Source: DASPKT01 sp035627915 (lineage in GTDB: Bacteria; Pseudomonadota; Alphaproteobacteria; Azospirillales; Azospirillaceae). Taken from it: a stretch of DNA of 44,994 nt. Numbering within the stretch: position 1 is the first letter of the stretch; every line of letters begins with the position of its first letter. The stretch lies in contig DASPKT010000439.1 of the NCBI GenBank assembly GCA_035627915.1, positions 1 to 44,994 on the forward strand, written 5' to 3'. Shown in pieces: positions 35,623-43,419 of the stretch. The notes under the pieces are model-generated. The model was given only the letters and a program-made list of their open reading frames with translations, was not told where the DNA came from and searched no databases. The translations under genes and the position numbers were made by a program.

Positions 35623-37170
35623 ATGAGCTTCATGCGCGCCATCGCCACCGTCGGCGGCCTCACCATGCTGTCCCGCGTGGCGGGGTTCCTGCGCGACGTG
35701 CTGATGGCGCGCATCCTGGGCGCCGGCCCGGCGGCGGACGCCTTCTTCGTCGCCTTCCGCCTGCCCAACCTGTTCCGCTCGCTGTTCGCGGAGGGGGCCT
35801 TCACCGCCTCCTTCCTGCCGATGTTCTCGGGCGAGCTGAAGACGCAGGGCCACGCCAGCGCCAAGCGCCTGGCGGAGGAGGCGCTGGCGGTCATGCTGGG
35901 GCTGCTGCTGCCCTTCACCGCCCTGATGTCGATCGCCATGCCGGCAGTGGTGTGGCTGCTGGCCTCGGGCTTCGCCGACGACCCCGGCCAGTTCGGCCTG
36001 GCCGTCGACCTGTCGCGCATCACCTTCCCCTACCTGACGCTCATCTCGCTGGTGGCGCTGTTCGGGGCGGTGCTGAACTCGCTGGGCCGCTTCGGGCCGT
36101 TCGCCGCGGCGCCGGTGCTGCTGAACCTGGTGCAGATCGCGGGCCTGCTCGCCTGCGGGCCGCTCGGCATCGCGCCGGAGCTGATGCTGAGCTGGGGCGC
36201 GCCCGTCGCCGGCGCCGCGCAGCTCATCTGGATGGCGATGGCCTGCCGGCGGGCCGGCATGTCGTTGCGCTTGCGCCGGCCGCGCCTGACGCCGCGGGTG
36301 CGCCGGCTGTTCGCCCTGCTGGCGCCCGGCCTGGTCGGGGCGGGCGTCTACCAGATCAACCTGCTGATCGGCACCAACCTCGCCTCCTGGCTGCCGGCGG
36401 GGGCGGTCTCTTTCCTCCAGTACGCCGACCGGCTGAACCAGCTGCCGCTGGGCGTCGTCGGCGTCGCCATCGGCACGGCGCTGCTGCCCATCCTCTCGGC
36501 CCAGGTCGCCGCGGGCGACCGGGAGAAGGTGCGGCACTACCTGTCGCGGGCGCTGGAGTTCGCCCTGTTCCTGGGCCTGCCGGCCGCGGTGGCGCTGGTC
36601 GCCATCCCGGCGACGCTGGTCCGCGTCCTGTTCGAGGGCGGCGCCTTCGGCCCGGCGGAGACGGCGGCGACGGCCGCCACGCTGCGCGCCTTCGCCATCG
36701 GCATGCCGGCGCTCATCCTGGCCAAGGTCCTGTCCGGCGCCTACTTCGCCCGGCAGGACACGAAGGGCCCGGTGCGCATCGCCGTCGTGGTGCTGGTGTC
36801 GAACGCCCTTCTTTCGCTGGCATTGATGGCACCGCTGGCGCATGTGGGCCTGGCGCTGGCCCCCGGCCTGACCGCCTGGCTGAATGTCGGGCTGCTGGTG
36901 GCGGGCTTGCGGCGGCGCGGCCAGCTGGATTTGGACGCGCGGTTCAAGGCGCGCTCCTGGCGCATCGTGCTGGCGAGCCTGGGCATGGGGGCGGCGCTCG
37001 CCGCCGCCGTCGCCTGGGGGGAGCCGCTGCTGCACGGCCCGACGCTGCAGGAGTTCCTGGCGCTCGCCGTGGTGGTGGGCGGCGGCATGGCGGTCTATTT
37101 CGGGCTCTGCTTCCTGCTGGGGGCCGCCCGCCTGTCCGACCTGCGCGACCTGAGGCGGCGGTCCTCCTAA
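35623..37170 (+). CDS. murJ: Lipid II flippase MurJ
   Basis: A protein of 515 residues with about 14 membrane helices; MurJ moves lipid II across the inner membrane for peptidoglycan synthesis. Seen: TMLSRVAGFLRDVLMARILGAGPAADAFFVAFRLPNLFRSLFAEGAFTASFLPMF, ALLAPGLVGAGVYQINLLIGTNLAS, LQYADRLNQLPLGVVGVAIGTALLPILS and ARQDTKGPVRIAV. The ATG at 35623 gives the conserved start; longer in-frame sequence to 35323 lies in another gene's antisense. It follows a 211-bp gap without other recognisable signals. Confidence 0.96.
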   Translation: MSFMRAIATVGGLTMLSRVAGFLRDVLMARILGAGPAADAFFVAFRLPNLFRSLFAEGAFTASFLPMFSGELKTQGHASAKRLAEEALAVMLGLLLPFTALMSIAMPAVVWLLASGFADDPGQFGLAVDLSRITFPYLTLISLVALFGAVLNSLGRFGPFAAAPVLLNLVQIAGLLACGPLGIAPELMLSWGAPVAGAAQLIWMAMACRRAGMSLRLRRPRLTPRVRRLFALLAPGLVGAGVYQINLLIGTNLASWLPAGAVSFLQYADRLNQLPLGVVGVAIGTALLPILSAQVAAGDREKVRHYLSRALEFALFLGLPAAVALVAIPATLVRVLFEGGAFGPAETAATAATLRAFAIGMPALILAKVLSGAYFARQDTKGPVRIAVVVLVSNALLSLALMAPLAHVGLALAPGLTAWLNVGLLVAGLRRRGQLDLDARFKARSWRIVLASLGMGAALAAAVAWGEPLLHGPTLQEFLALAVVVGGGMAVYFGLCFLLGAARLSDLRDLRRRSS

Positions 37171-37242
37171 CTTGACCATGGCGGTGGCCGGGGCCATAAC
37201 TCGGCCCGCCCCGCTCCCCTCCAGCGATCCAGACGAGTTCCG

Positions 37243-38241
37243 ATGAACCGCATCTTCTCCGGCATGCAGCCGACCCGCCTGCTCCACCTCGGCAACTACC
37301 TGGGGGCGCTCCGGAACTGGGTGGCGCTGCAGGACCAGTACGAGTGCATCTTCTGCGTCGTCGACCTGCACGCGCTGACCCTGCCGCAGGACGCCGAGAC
37401 GCTGAAGCGGAACATCCGCGCCGTCGCTGCCGCCTACATCGCCGCCGGCGTCGACCCGGAGCGCAACATCATCTTCAACCAGTCCGCCGTGTCGGGGCAT
37501 TCGGAGCTGGCCTGGATCTTCTCCTGCCACACGCCGCTGGGCTGGCTGAACCGCATGACCCAGTTCAAGGAGAAGGCCGGCAAGCACCGGGAGAACGCGG
37601 TGCTGGGCCTCTACTCCTACCCGGTGCTGATGGCGGCCGACATCCTGCTCTACAAGGCCACCCACGTGCCGGTCGGCGAGGACCAGAAGCAGCACCTGGA
37701 GCTGGCCCGCGACATCGCCGGCGCCTTCAACCGCTTCTACGACCGCGAGTACTTCCCCCTGCCCGAGCCGCAGATCCTGGGCGAGGCGACCCGGGTGATG
37801 AGCCTGCGCGACGGCACCAAGAAGATGAGCAAGTCGGACGAGTCCGACTACAGCCGCATCAACCTGACCGACGACGCCGACGCCATCGCGCTGAAGATCC
37901 GCAAGGCCAAGACCGACCCGGAGCCGCTGCCCGACACGGTGGAGGCGCTGGCGGCCCGGCCGGAGGCGGACAATTTGCTGACCATCTACGCGGCGCTGGA
38001 GGGCAGCTCGCGCAAGGACGCGCTGGCCCGCTTCGCCGGCGCCAACTTCTCCACCTTCAAGCAGGACCTGGCCGACATGGCGGTGGCGAAGCTGTCGCCC
38101 ATCACGGCGGAGATGAACCGCCTGCTGGCCGACCCGGCGGAGCTGGACCGCATCCTGCGCAAGGGGGCGGACAAGGCCAACGCCATGGCGGCCCGCCACA
38201 TGGACGAGATCAAGGACATCGTCGGCCTCCTGCGGCCCTGA
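37243..38241 (+). CDS. trpS: Tryptophanyl-tRNA synthetase
   Basis: A protein of 332 residues, a class I synthetase. The ATP-binding HIGH-type motif appears as GMQPTRLLHLGNYLGAL at residues 6-22, and the KMSKS loop as KKMSKSDESD near 200. Also GLYSYPVLMAADILLYKATHVPVGEDQKQHLELARDIA. The start ATG at 37243 opens MNRIFSGMQPTR. The gene follows murJ by 72 bp. Confidence 0.97.
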   Translation: MNRIFSGMQPTRLLHLGNYLGALRNWVALQDQYECIFCVVDLHALTLPQDAETLKRNIRAVAAAYIAAGVDPERNIIFNQSAVSGHSELAWIFSCHTPLGWLNRMTQFKEKAGKHRENAVLGLYSYPVLMAADILLYKATHVPVGEDQKQHLELARDIAGAFNRFYDREYFPLPEPQILGEATRVMSLRDGTKKMSKSDESDYSRINLTDDADAIALKIRKAKTDPEPLPDTVEALAARPEADNLLTIYAALEGSSRKDALARFAGANFSTFKQDLADMAVAKLSPITAEMNRLLADPAELDRILRKGADKANAMAARHMDEIKDIVGLLRP

Positions 38242-38298
38242 CCGGTCCCGTCCCCATCCAAGACCCGCCCGGCCCGGGCGGGGTCCGGAGCAGCGCCC

Positions 38299-38922
38299 AT
38301 GCGTTTCCTCGTCACCGGCTTCGAGCCCTTCCTGAACCACACGGTCAACCCGACGGCGCTGCTGGCCGACGGGCTGGACGGGATGGACCTCGGCGGCGCC
38401 GTCGTCCACGCGGCCAAGATCCCGGTCGGCTACGTCAGGGCGGACGCCGCCTTCGAGGAGGCGTTCGACCGGGTGCGGCCCGACGCCGTGCTGATGTTCG
38501 GCCTGGCGGCGGAGACCGACAGCCTCCGGCTGGAGCGGGTGGCGCTCAACATCGACGACACGCCGCACGCGGACAACGACGGGATGATCCGCAAAGGCCG
38601 CCCCATCGACCCGGACGGGCCCGTCGGCTACTGGTCCACCCTGCCGCTGACGGCGTTGCAGGACCGGATGGAGGAGGCGGGCTTCCCCGTCTCCACCAGC
38701 CGCGACTGCGGCGGCTATCTCTGCAACCACCTGTTCTTCCGCGCCCGGCACCTGATCGAGCGGCGCGGCCTGTCGGTGCCGGCCGGCTTCATCCACGTGC
38801 CGCCGCTGCCCGAGCAGGTGGCCGGGCGGGCCGACCGGACGGGGCTGCCGCTGCACCGGCTGACCGCCGCCGCCTGCCTCGCCATCCAGGTGGTGCGGGA
38901 AAGCCTCACCGGAGAGGCATGA
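38299..38922 (+). CDS. pcp: Pyroglutamyl-peptidase I (peptidase C15)
   Basis: A protein of 207 residues, near the family's 215. It removes N-terminal pyroglutamate from peptides. Catalytic residues fit: E79 in LRLERVALNIDD, C142 in GGYLCNHLFF, and H166 in GFIHVPPLPEQ. The N-terminal VTGFEPFLNHTVNPTA is the substrate-binding loop. Unlike classical Pcp, the GLAGGR segment before the glutamate reads GLAAETD, and the AGTYLCN box reads CGGYLCN. It is 57 bp after trpS. Confidence 0.92.
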   Translation: MRFLVTGFEPFLNHTVNPTALLADGLDGMDLGGAVVHAAKIPVGYVRADAAFEEAFDRVRPDAVLMFGLAAETDSLRLERVALNIDDTPHADNDGMIRKGRPIDPDGPVGYWSTLPLTALQDRMEEAGFPVSTSRDCGGYLCNHLFFRARHLIERRGLSVPAGFIHVPPLPEQVAGRADRTGLPLHRLTAAACLAIQVVRESLTGEA

Positions 38923-39019
38923 GCCCGGCAAGCCCCTGATCCGCCTGAGATGGGGCTTGGGCGCCCGCGCCGGCGCCTATAGACTTTCCCGACCGCTGGC
39001 CGACCGGTGGCGCCCTCCC

Positions 39020-39943
39020 ATGCAGGTCTACCTCCCCATCGCCGAGATTTCCGTCAACGCCCTGCTGCTGCTGGGGCTGGGCGGGCTCGTGGGATTCCTG
39101 TCCGGCCTGTTCGGGGTCGGCGGCGGCTTCCTGATGACGCCGCTGCTGATCTTCATCGGCGTGCCGCCGGCGGTCGCCGTGGGCACCCAGGCGAACCAGC
39201 TGGTCGGCGCCAGCGTGTCCGGCGTGCTGGCGCACTGGCGCAAGCGCAACGTCGACATCAAGATGGGCGTGTTCATGCTGGCCGGCGGCGGGCTCGGCAC
39301 CGTGCTGGGGGTGTGGATCTTCGGCCGGCTGCAGGCGCTGGGCCAGATCGACCTCGTCATCTCCATCACCTACGTGGTGTTCCTCGGCACCGTCAGCAGC
39401 CTGATGCTGACGGAGAGCGTGCGCACCATGCTGCGCGGCCGCAAGGCGGGCGCCGCCAGCCGCGGCAAGCTGCACCACCACACCTGGCTGCACGGCCTGC
39501 CCTTCAAGACCCGGTTCAACCGCTCGCGCCTCTACATCAGCGGGCTGCTGCCGGTCGGCATCGGCTTCGTCGGCGGGCTGCTGGTGGCGATCATGGGCAT
39601 CGGCGGCGGCTTCCTGCTGGTCCCCGCCATGATCTACCTGCTGGGCATGCCGACGGCGCTGGTCGCCGGCACCTCGCTGTTCCAGATCATCTTCACCACG
39701 GGCATCGCCGCCTTCCTGCAGGCCGCCAGCAACCGGACGGTGGACATCATGCTGGCCCTGCTGCTGCTGGTCGGCGGCGTCATCGGGGCGCAGTTCGGCA
39801 CCCGCGCCGGCGCCCACCTGCGCGGCGAGCAGGCGCGGGCGCTGCTGGCGCTGATGGTGCTGGCGGTGGCGGTGAAGCTGCTGGTGGACCTGCTGGTGAC
39901 GCCGGAGGACCTCTACTCCTTCACCGCGACGGTCGGGTCATGA
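39020..39943 (+). CDS. TauE/SafE family anion exporter
   Basis: A protein of 307 residues with about eight membrane helices and the two internal repeats of the sulfite exporter TauE/SafE (DUF81) family. First repeat: LVGFLSGLFGVGGGFLMTPLLIFIGVPPAVAVGTQANQLVGASVSGVLAHWR. Second: FVGGLLVAIMGIGGGFLLVPAMIYLLGMPTALVAGTSLFQIIFTTG. Relatives export sulfite or sulfoacetate. The ATG at 39020 is preferred to 38957. It overlaps the next gene by ATGA, forming a two-gene unit whose TIGR02186 partner is the usual neighbour. Confidence 0.92.
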   Translation: MQVYLPIAEISVNALLLLGLGGLVGFLSGLFGVGGGFLMTPLLIFIGVPPAVAVGTQANQLVGASVSGVLAHWRKRNVDIKMGVFMLAGGGLGTVLGVWIFGRLQALGQIDLVISITYVVFLGTVSSLMLTESVRTMLRGRKAGAASRGKLHHHTWLHGLPFKTRFNRSRLYISGLLPVGIGFVGGLLVAIMGIGGGFLLVPAMIYLLGMPTALVAGTSLFQIIFTTGIAAFLQAASNRTVDIMLALLLLVGGVIGAQFGTRAGAHLRGEQARALLALMVLAVAVKLLVDLLVTPEDLYSFTATVGS

Positions 39944-40704
39944 AGGGGCGGCTGCGCCTCCGCGCCGCCTGTGCGGTCGCCTGCGCCCTGCTGTCCGGCC
40001 TCTGCCTGTGGGCGGGGCTGGCGCGGGCGCAGTCGCTGGTGGCCGACATCTCCAGCCACCTGATCGCCATCACCACGGGCTTCACCGGCACCGACGTGGT
40101 GCTGTTCGGCGCGGTGGACGGGCCGGGCGACGTGGCCGTGGTGGTGCAGGGGCCGGAGGGGCCGGTCACCGTGCGCCGCAAGGACCGGGTGGCCGGCGTC
40201 TGGATCAACAACGACAAGCTGGAGTTCGATAAGGTCCCCAGCTTCTACGGCGTCGCCACCAGCATGCCGCTGGAGGGCGTGGTGGCGCCGGCGGTGCTGC
40301 AGCGGCACGAGATCGGGCTGGACCATGTCCGCATGCTGCCGGAGATGCGGGTGGCGGCGGAGAAGGTGTCGGAGTTCCGCGCCGCCCTCATTCGCAACAA
40401 GCAGCGCCTGGGCCTCTACGGGACCGAGGTGGGCCAGGTGCTGTTCCTGGGCCAGCGCCTGTTCCGCACCACCATCTACTTCCCGGCCAACGTCCCGACC
40501 GGGCTCTATACCGTCAGCGTGTTCCTGATCCGCAACGGCGACGTGGTCAGCGCCCAGACGACGCCGCTGTCGGTCAGCAAGATCGGCTTCTCCGCCGACA
40601 TCTTCGATTTCGCGCAGCGCCGGTCGATGTTGTACGGTCTGACCGGGATCGCGCTCGCCGTCGCCGCCGGGTGGCTGGCGGGCACCGTCTTCCGCCGCAG
40701 TTGA
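39940..40704 (+). CDS. TIGR02186 family membrane-anchored periplasmic protein
   Basis: A protein of 254 residues. A signal peptide ends near ARAQ-S (residue 31); the mature part is a beta-rich domain (LVADISSHLIAITTGFTGTDVVLFGAV, VVVVQGPEGPVTVRRKDRVAGVWIN, LFRTTIYFPANVPTGLYTVSVFLIRNGDVVS); a single C-terminal membrane helix (GLTGIALAVAAGWLAGTVF) ends in RRS. This layout is the TIGR02186 family, nearly always encoded next to a TauE/SafE exporter. Role unknown, perhaps an exporter accessory or anion-binding subunit. Confidence 0.88.
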   Translation: MKGRLRLRAACAVACALLSGLCLWAGLARAQSLVADISSHLIAITTGFTGTDVVLFGAVDGPGDVAVVVQGPEGPVTVRRKDRVAGVWINNDKLEFDKVPSFYGVATSMPLEGVVAPAVLQRHEIGLDHVRMLPEMRVAAEKVSEFRAALIRNKQRLGLYGTEVGQVLFLGQRLFRTTIYFPANVPTGLYTVSVFLIRNGDVVSAQTTPLSVSKIGFSADIFDFAQRRSMLYGLTGIALAVAAGWLAGTVFRRS

Positions 40705-40713
40705 GGGGCAGCC

Positions 40714-41196
40714 ATGACCGACGCCGCCGGACATCCCCAGCGCATCTTCCTGGTCGTCGTGGACGAGTCCGAGGAGATGAGCGTCGCGCTGCACTACGCC
40801 GCCCGCCGCGCCCGCAGCACCGGCGGCCGCGTCGCCCTGCTGTCGGTCATCGAGCCCACCAACTTCCAGCAATGGGCGGCGGTCGAGGACCTGATGCGGC
40901 AGGAGCAGCGCGAGGAGGCGGAGCAGCTCCTCCAGCGCCTGGCGCAGGAGGTGGTGGACATCTCCGGCAACATGCCGGTGCTCTACCTGCGCGAGGGCGT
41001 GGCCCGGGACGAGCTGCTGGCCCTCATCGCGGAGGAGCCGTCGATCTCCATCCTGGTGCTGGCGGCCGGCACCGGCACGGGCGGGCCCGGGCCCCTGGTC
41101 AGCTACATCGTCGGCAAGATGTCGGGCACGCTGCGCATCCCCATCACCATCGTGCCGGGCAGCCTGACCGACGCGGAGCTGGACGCGATCACCTGA
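40714..41196 (+). CDS. Universal stress protein (UspA family)
   Basis: A protein of 160 residues. The UspA fold is visible: RIFLVVVDESEEMSVALHYAARRARSTGGRVALLSVIEPTN at the start, a helical middle with QREEAEQLLQRL, YLREGVARDELLALIAEEPSISILVLAAGTGTGGPGPLVSYIVGKMSGTLRIPITIVPG at the end. The G-x2-G-x9-G(S/T) nucleotide motif is only partly kept (AGTGTGGPGPLVS), so ATP binding is unsure. It follows TIGR02186 by 9 bp, in the TauE module, and converges on an adenylate cyclase. Confidence 0.9.
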   Translation: MTDAAGHPQRIFLVVVDESEEMSVALHYAARRARSTGGRVALLSVIEPTNFQQWAAVEDLMRQEQREEAEQLLQRLAQEVVDISGNMPVLYLREGVARDELLALIAEEPSISILVLAAGTGTGGPGPLVSYIVGKMSGTLRIPITIVPGSLTDAELDAIT

Positions 41197-41203
41197 GCTC
41201 CCT

Positions 41204-42493
41204 CTAGCGGGGCCCCTCCCCGGGCAGGCCGAACACCTCCACCGGCCGCGTGAGCCCCTGCACCGGGTGGAAGCCCAGGCTGACCAGCTCGCGGCCGCAG
41301 GAAGCGGCGAAGGCGTCGGAGGCCAGGACCGCCCGGTCCAGACGCTTGCACAAGCCTTCGATGCGGCTGACCAGGTTCACCGCCGGGCCGATGACGGTGA
41401 AGTCCAGCCGGTCCGGCGCGCCGATGTTGCCGTACATGACGTCGCCGACATGCAGCGCGATGCCGGCCCGCAGGATGGGCTGGCCCCAGGCGGCGCGCCC
41501 GGCGTTCAGCCGGCGCATGCCCTCGATGGCGTCGGTGGCGGCGGCCAGCGCGCGCTCGCACGCCTCCCCCAGCGAACTGCCGGGCGCCCCGTCCAGCGTC
41601 TCGCCCACGGGGAAGATCGCCAGCAGCGCGTCGCCGATGAACTTCAGGATCTCGCCGCCGCGGCCCTGCACGGCGCCGCCCATGATCTCGAAATAGCCGT
41701 TCAGCAGCGCGATCAGCTGCTCGCGCGGGAGGCGGTCGGAGAGCGGCGTGAAGCCGCGCAGGTCGCAGTACCAGAGCACCGCCTCCAGCGTGGCGCCGCT
41801 GCCCCGGCGGATGTCGCCGGCCAGGATGCGGGCGCCGGCGCCGCGGCCGACATAGGTGTTCAGCAGGTTCGCCGCCAGCAGCCGGAAGGCGCGCGCCTCC
41901 AGCAGCGCCGCGAAGGCCGGCATCACCTCCGACACCAGGGCGATGTCGCAGGTGCCGAAGCCGCCGTCCGCCCGCGTCGCCAGCGTCGTCACGTTGCGCC
42001 GCCCGGTGGAGAAGCGCATGGGCAGGGCGACGTAGTCGGTCATCCCCTGCTCCTTGAGGTCGTCCAGGACCGGGTAGGAATAGGGCCCCGGCACCCGGTC
42101 CAGGCGGACGCGGATGCCCTCCAGCCCCTCCTCGGCGATGGCGCGGATGGGGCTGGCGCGGAAGCCGGGCGTCGTCTCGATCCCGTGGTGGCGCTCGATC
42201 GCCTCCACCCCGTCGGTGCCGTGCCGCCAGATGTAGGTCATGGCGCGGATCTGCGGGTGCAGCAGCCGCAGGTGCAGGGTGGAGCGGTCGAGCGCCACCC
42301 CGACCTCGCGCAGGTGCCGGCAGAAGCCGTCGAACAGCGCCTCGATCCCGTCCATGGCCGGGCCCTCGGCCAGCAGCCAGGAAATGGCGCCGGCCAGGCG
42401 CCGGGTGCGGGCCAGCTCGCGCTCCGCCGCCCCGGGGCCGGTCCCCGCCTCCCCGCATGCCTCCGTCCCGGGCGTTTCCTGCATCCCCGCCAT
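41204..42493 (-). CDS. Class III adenylate cyclase, cytoplasmic
   Basis: A protein of 429 residues without membrane segments. The N-terminal region (25-205) resembles a GAF-like sensor (LHPQIRAMTYIWRHGTDGV, YVALPMRFSTGRRNVTTLATRADGGF). The cyclase domain (230-425) has metal-binding D244 (YCDLRGFT) and D288, the ATP-selective pair K284 (ILKFIGD) and D364, and transition-state N373 and R377 (AVNLVSRIEG), so it should make cyclic AMP. The start is one of two nearby ATGs, 42493 or 42484. It is divergent from the NifU-type gene with a 140-bp gap. Confidence 0.88.
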   Translation of the reverse strand: MAGMQETPGTEACGEAGTGPGAAERELARTRRLAGAISWLLAEGPAMDGIEALFDGFCRHLREVGVALDRSTLHLRLLHPQIRAMTYIWRHGTDGVEAIERHHGIETTPGFRASPIRAIAEEGLEGIRVRLDRVPGPYSYPVLDDLKEQGMTDYVALPMRFSTGRRNVTTLATRADGGFGTCDIALVSEVMPAFAALLEARAFRLLAANLLNTYVGRGAGARILAGDIRRGSGATLEAVLWYCDLRGFTPLSDRLPREQLIALLNGYFEIMGGAVQGRGGEILKFIGDALLAIFPVGETLDGAPGSSLGEACERALAAATDAIEGMRRLNAGRAAWGQPILRAGIALHVGDVMYGNIGAPDRLDFTVIGPAVNLVSRIEGLCKRLDRAVLASDAFAASCGRELVSLGFHPVQGLTRPVEVFGLPGEGPR

Positions 42494-42633
42494 CCGCCGC
42501 CCGGCCGGCCCGGGCGCCCACGCGAAACTTGATATCGGGGCCGATACTGCCCACTTTCGGGACGGGCCGCCACCTCCCTGGGGATGGCCCCGCACCCGGT
42601 TTCCCAGTGCCCAGGTACCCGAGGACCCATCCG

Positions 42634-43185
42634 ATGTTCATCCAGACCGAACAGACGCCGAACCCGGCCACGCTGAAGTTCCTGCCCGGCCGCGACGTGC
42701 TCGGCCGCGGCGCCGCGGACTTCCCCGACGCCGCCAGCGCCGCGCGCTCGCCCCTGGCCCAGCGCCTGTTCGAGGTGGAGGGCGTCGCCCGCGTCTTCCT
42801 GGGCTCCGACTTCGTGACCATCACCAAGGAGGAGGGCCGCGACTGGTACGTGCTGAAGCCCTCCATCCTGGGCGCCATCATGGAGCACTTCACCGCCGAC
42901 CGCCCGGTCCTGCTGGACGAGGCGGGCGACGGCCATGCCGAGGGCGGCGAGGACGACGAGGTCGTGCAGCAGATCAAGGAGCTGCTGGACACCCGCGTGC
43001 GCCCGGCCGTGGCCCAGGACGGCGGCGACATCACCTTCCACGGCTTCGAGCGCGGCGTCGTCTACCTGGCGATGAAGGGTGCGTGCGCCGGCTGCCCCAG
43101 CTCCACCGCCACCCTGAAGGCGGGGATTGAAAACATGCTGAGGCACTATATTCCAGAGGTTGTCGAGGTCCGCCAAATCCGCTAG
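42634..43185 (+). CDS. NifU-type Fe-S cluster scaffold/carrier (Nfu)
   Basis: A protein of 183 residues. The N-terminal Nfu_N domain begins MFIQTEQTPNPATLKFLPGRDVLG; the C-terminal NifU domain (105-183) has VRPAVAQDGGDITFHGFERGVVYLAMKGACAGCPSSTATLKAGIENMLRHYIPEV with the C-A-G-C pair that binds a shared 4Fe-4S cluster. The arrangement is that of mitochondrial NFU1 and alphaproteobacterial Nfu, which hand clusters to apo-proteins. The ATG at 42634 opens the conserved MFIQTE. Confidence 0.95.
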   Translation: MFIQTEQTPNPATLKFLPGRDVLGRGAADFPDAASAARSPLAQRLFEVEGVARVFLGSDFVTITKEEGRDWYVLKPSILGAIMEHFTADRPVLLDEAGDGHAEGGEDDEVVQQIKELLDTRVRPAVAQDGGDITFHGFERGVVYLAMKGACAGCPSSTATLKAGIENMLRHYIPEVVEVRQIR

Positions 43186-43232
43186 AGTGGGTAACCCTGC
43201 CACGAAATCGACGTGATCGATCGGCAGGGATA

Positions 43233-43238
43233 TATACT
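43233..43238 (+). promoter_or_regulatory. Candidate -10 element before the Bax-like gene
   Basis: The octamer tatatact (43231-43238) is strikingly A/T-rich for this genome and contains TATACT. No good -35 is seen at 16-18 bp. A transcript from here would have a leader of about 175 nt before the start at 43420. Confidence 0.35.
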
Positions 43239-43266
43239 CGTGGCCTCCTCCGGCGTCAGAAACGCC

Positions 43267-43362
43267 CTTGCGGGATTAGCGCAAGCAGCGGGGGGCCCCT
43301 AGCCCGGACCATAAGTTCCGGCAGCGACAGCACCCGAAGGTGCGTGGCCAGACGAGGGCGGA
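43267..43362 (+). other. Structured leader of the Bax-like gene
   Basis: Successive short hairpins: cttgcg/cgcaag (43267-43272 and 43280-43285), ccgga/tccgg (43304-43308 and 43317-43321), gcacc-cgaa-ggtgc (43330-43343), and a weaker one near 43354-43370. The 234-bp gap between the Nfu and Bax-like genes holds nothing coding that I can support. A known riboswitch was not recognised. Confidence 0.3.
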
Positions 43363-43419
43363 TATCGCCTTCGCCGTGACCCGTCGGGTGTGCATGGCAA
43401 CTGTACGGAGCGACAGCTC

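Noticed and set aside
35413..38931. A 1172-codon minus-strand open frame across murJ, trpS and pcp
   Set aside because: Composition is Gln/Arg/Gly/His-rich antisense shadow; three well-recognised genes occupy the plus strand.
43186..43419. 4.5S/SRP RNA or another known structured RNA
   Set aside because: The conserved GGAAG-containing SRP loop is absent and no known class matched; left as an open observation.
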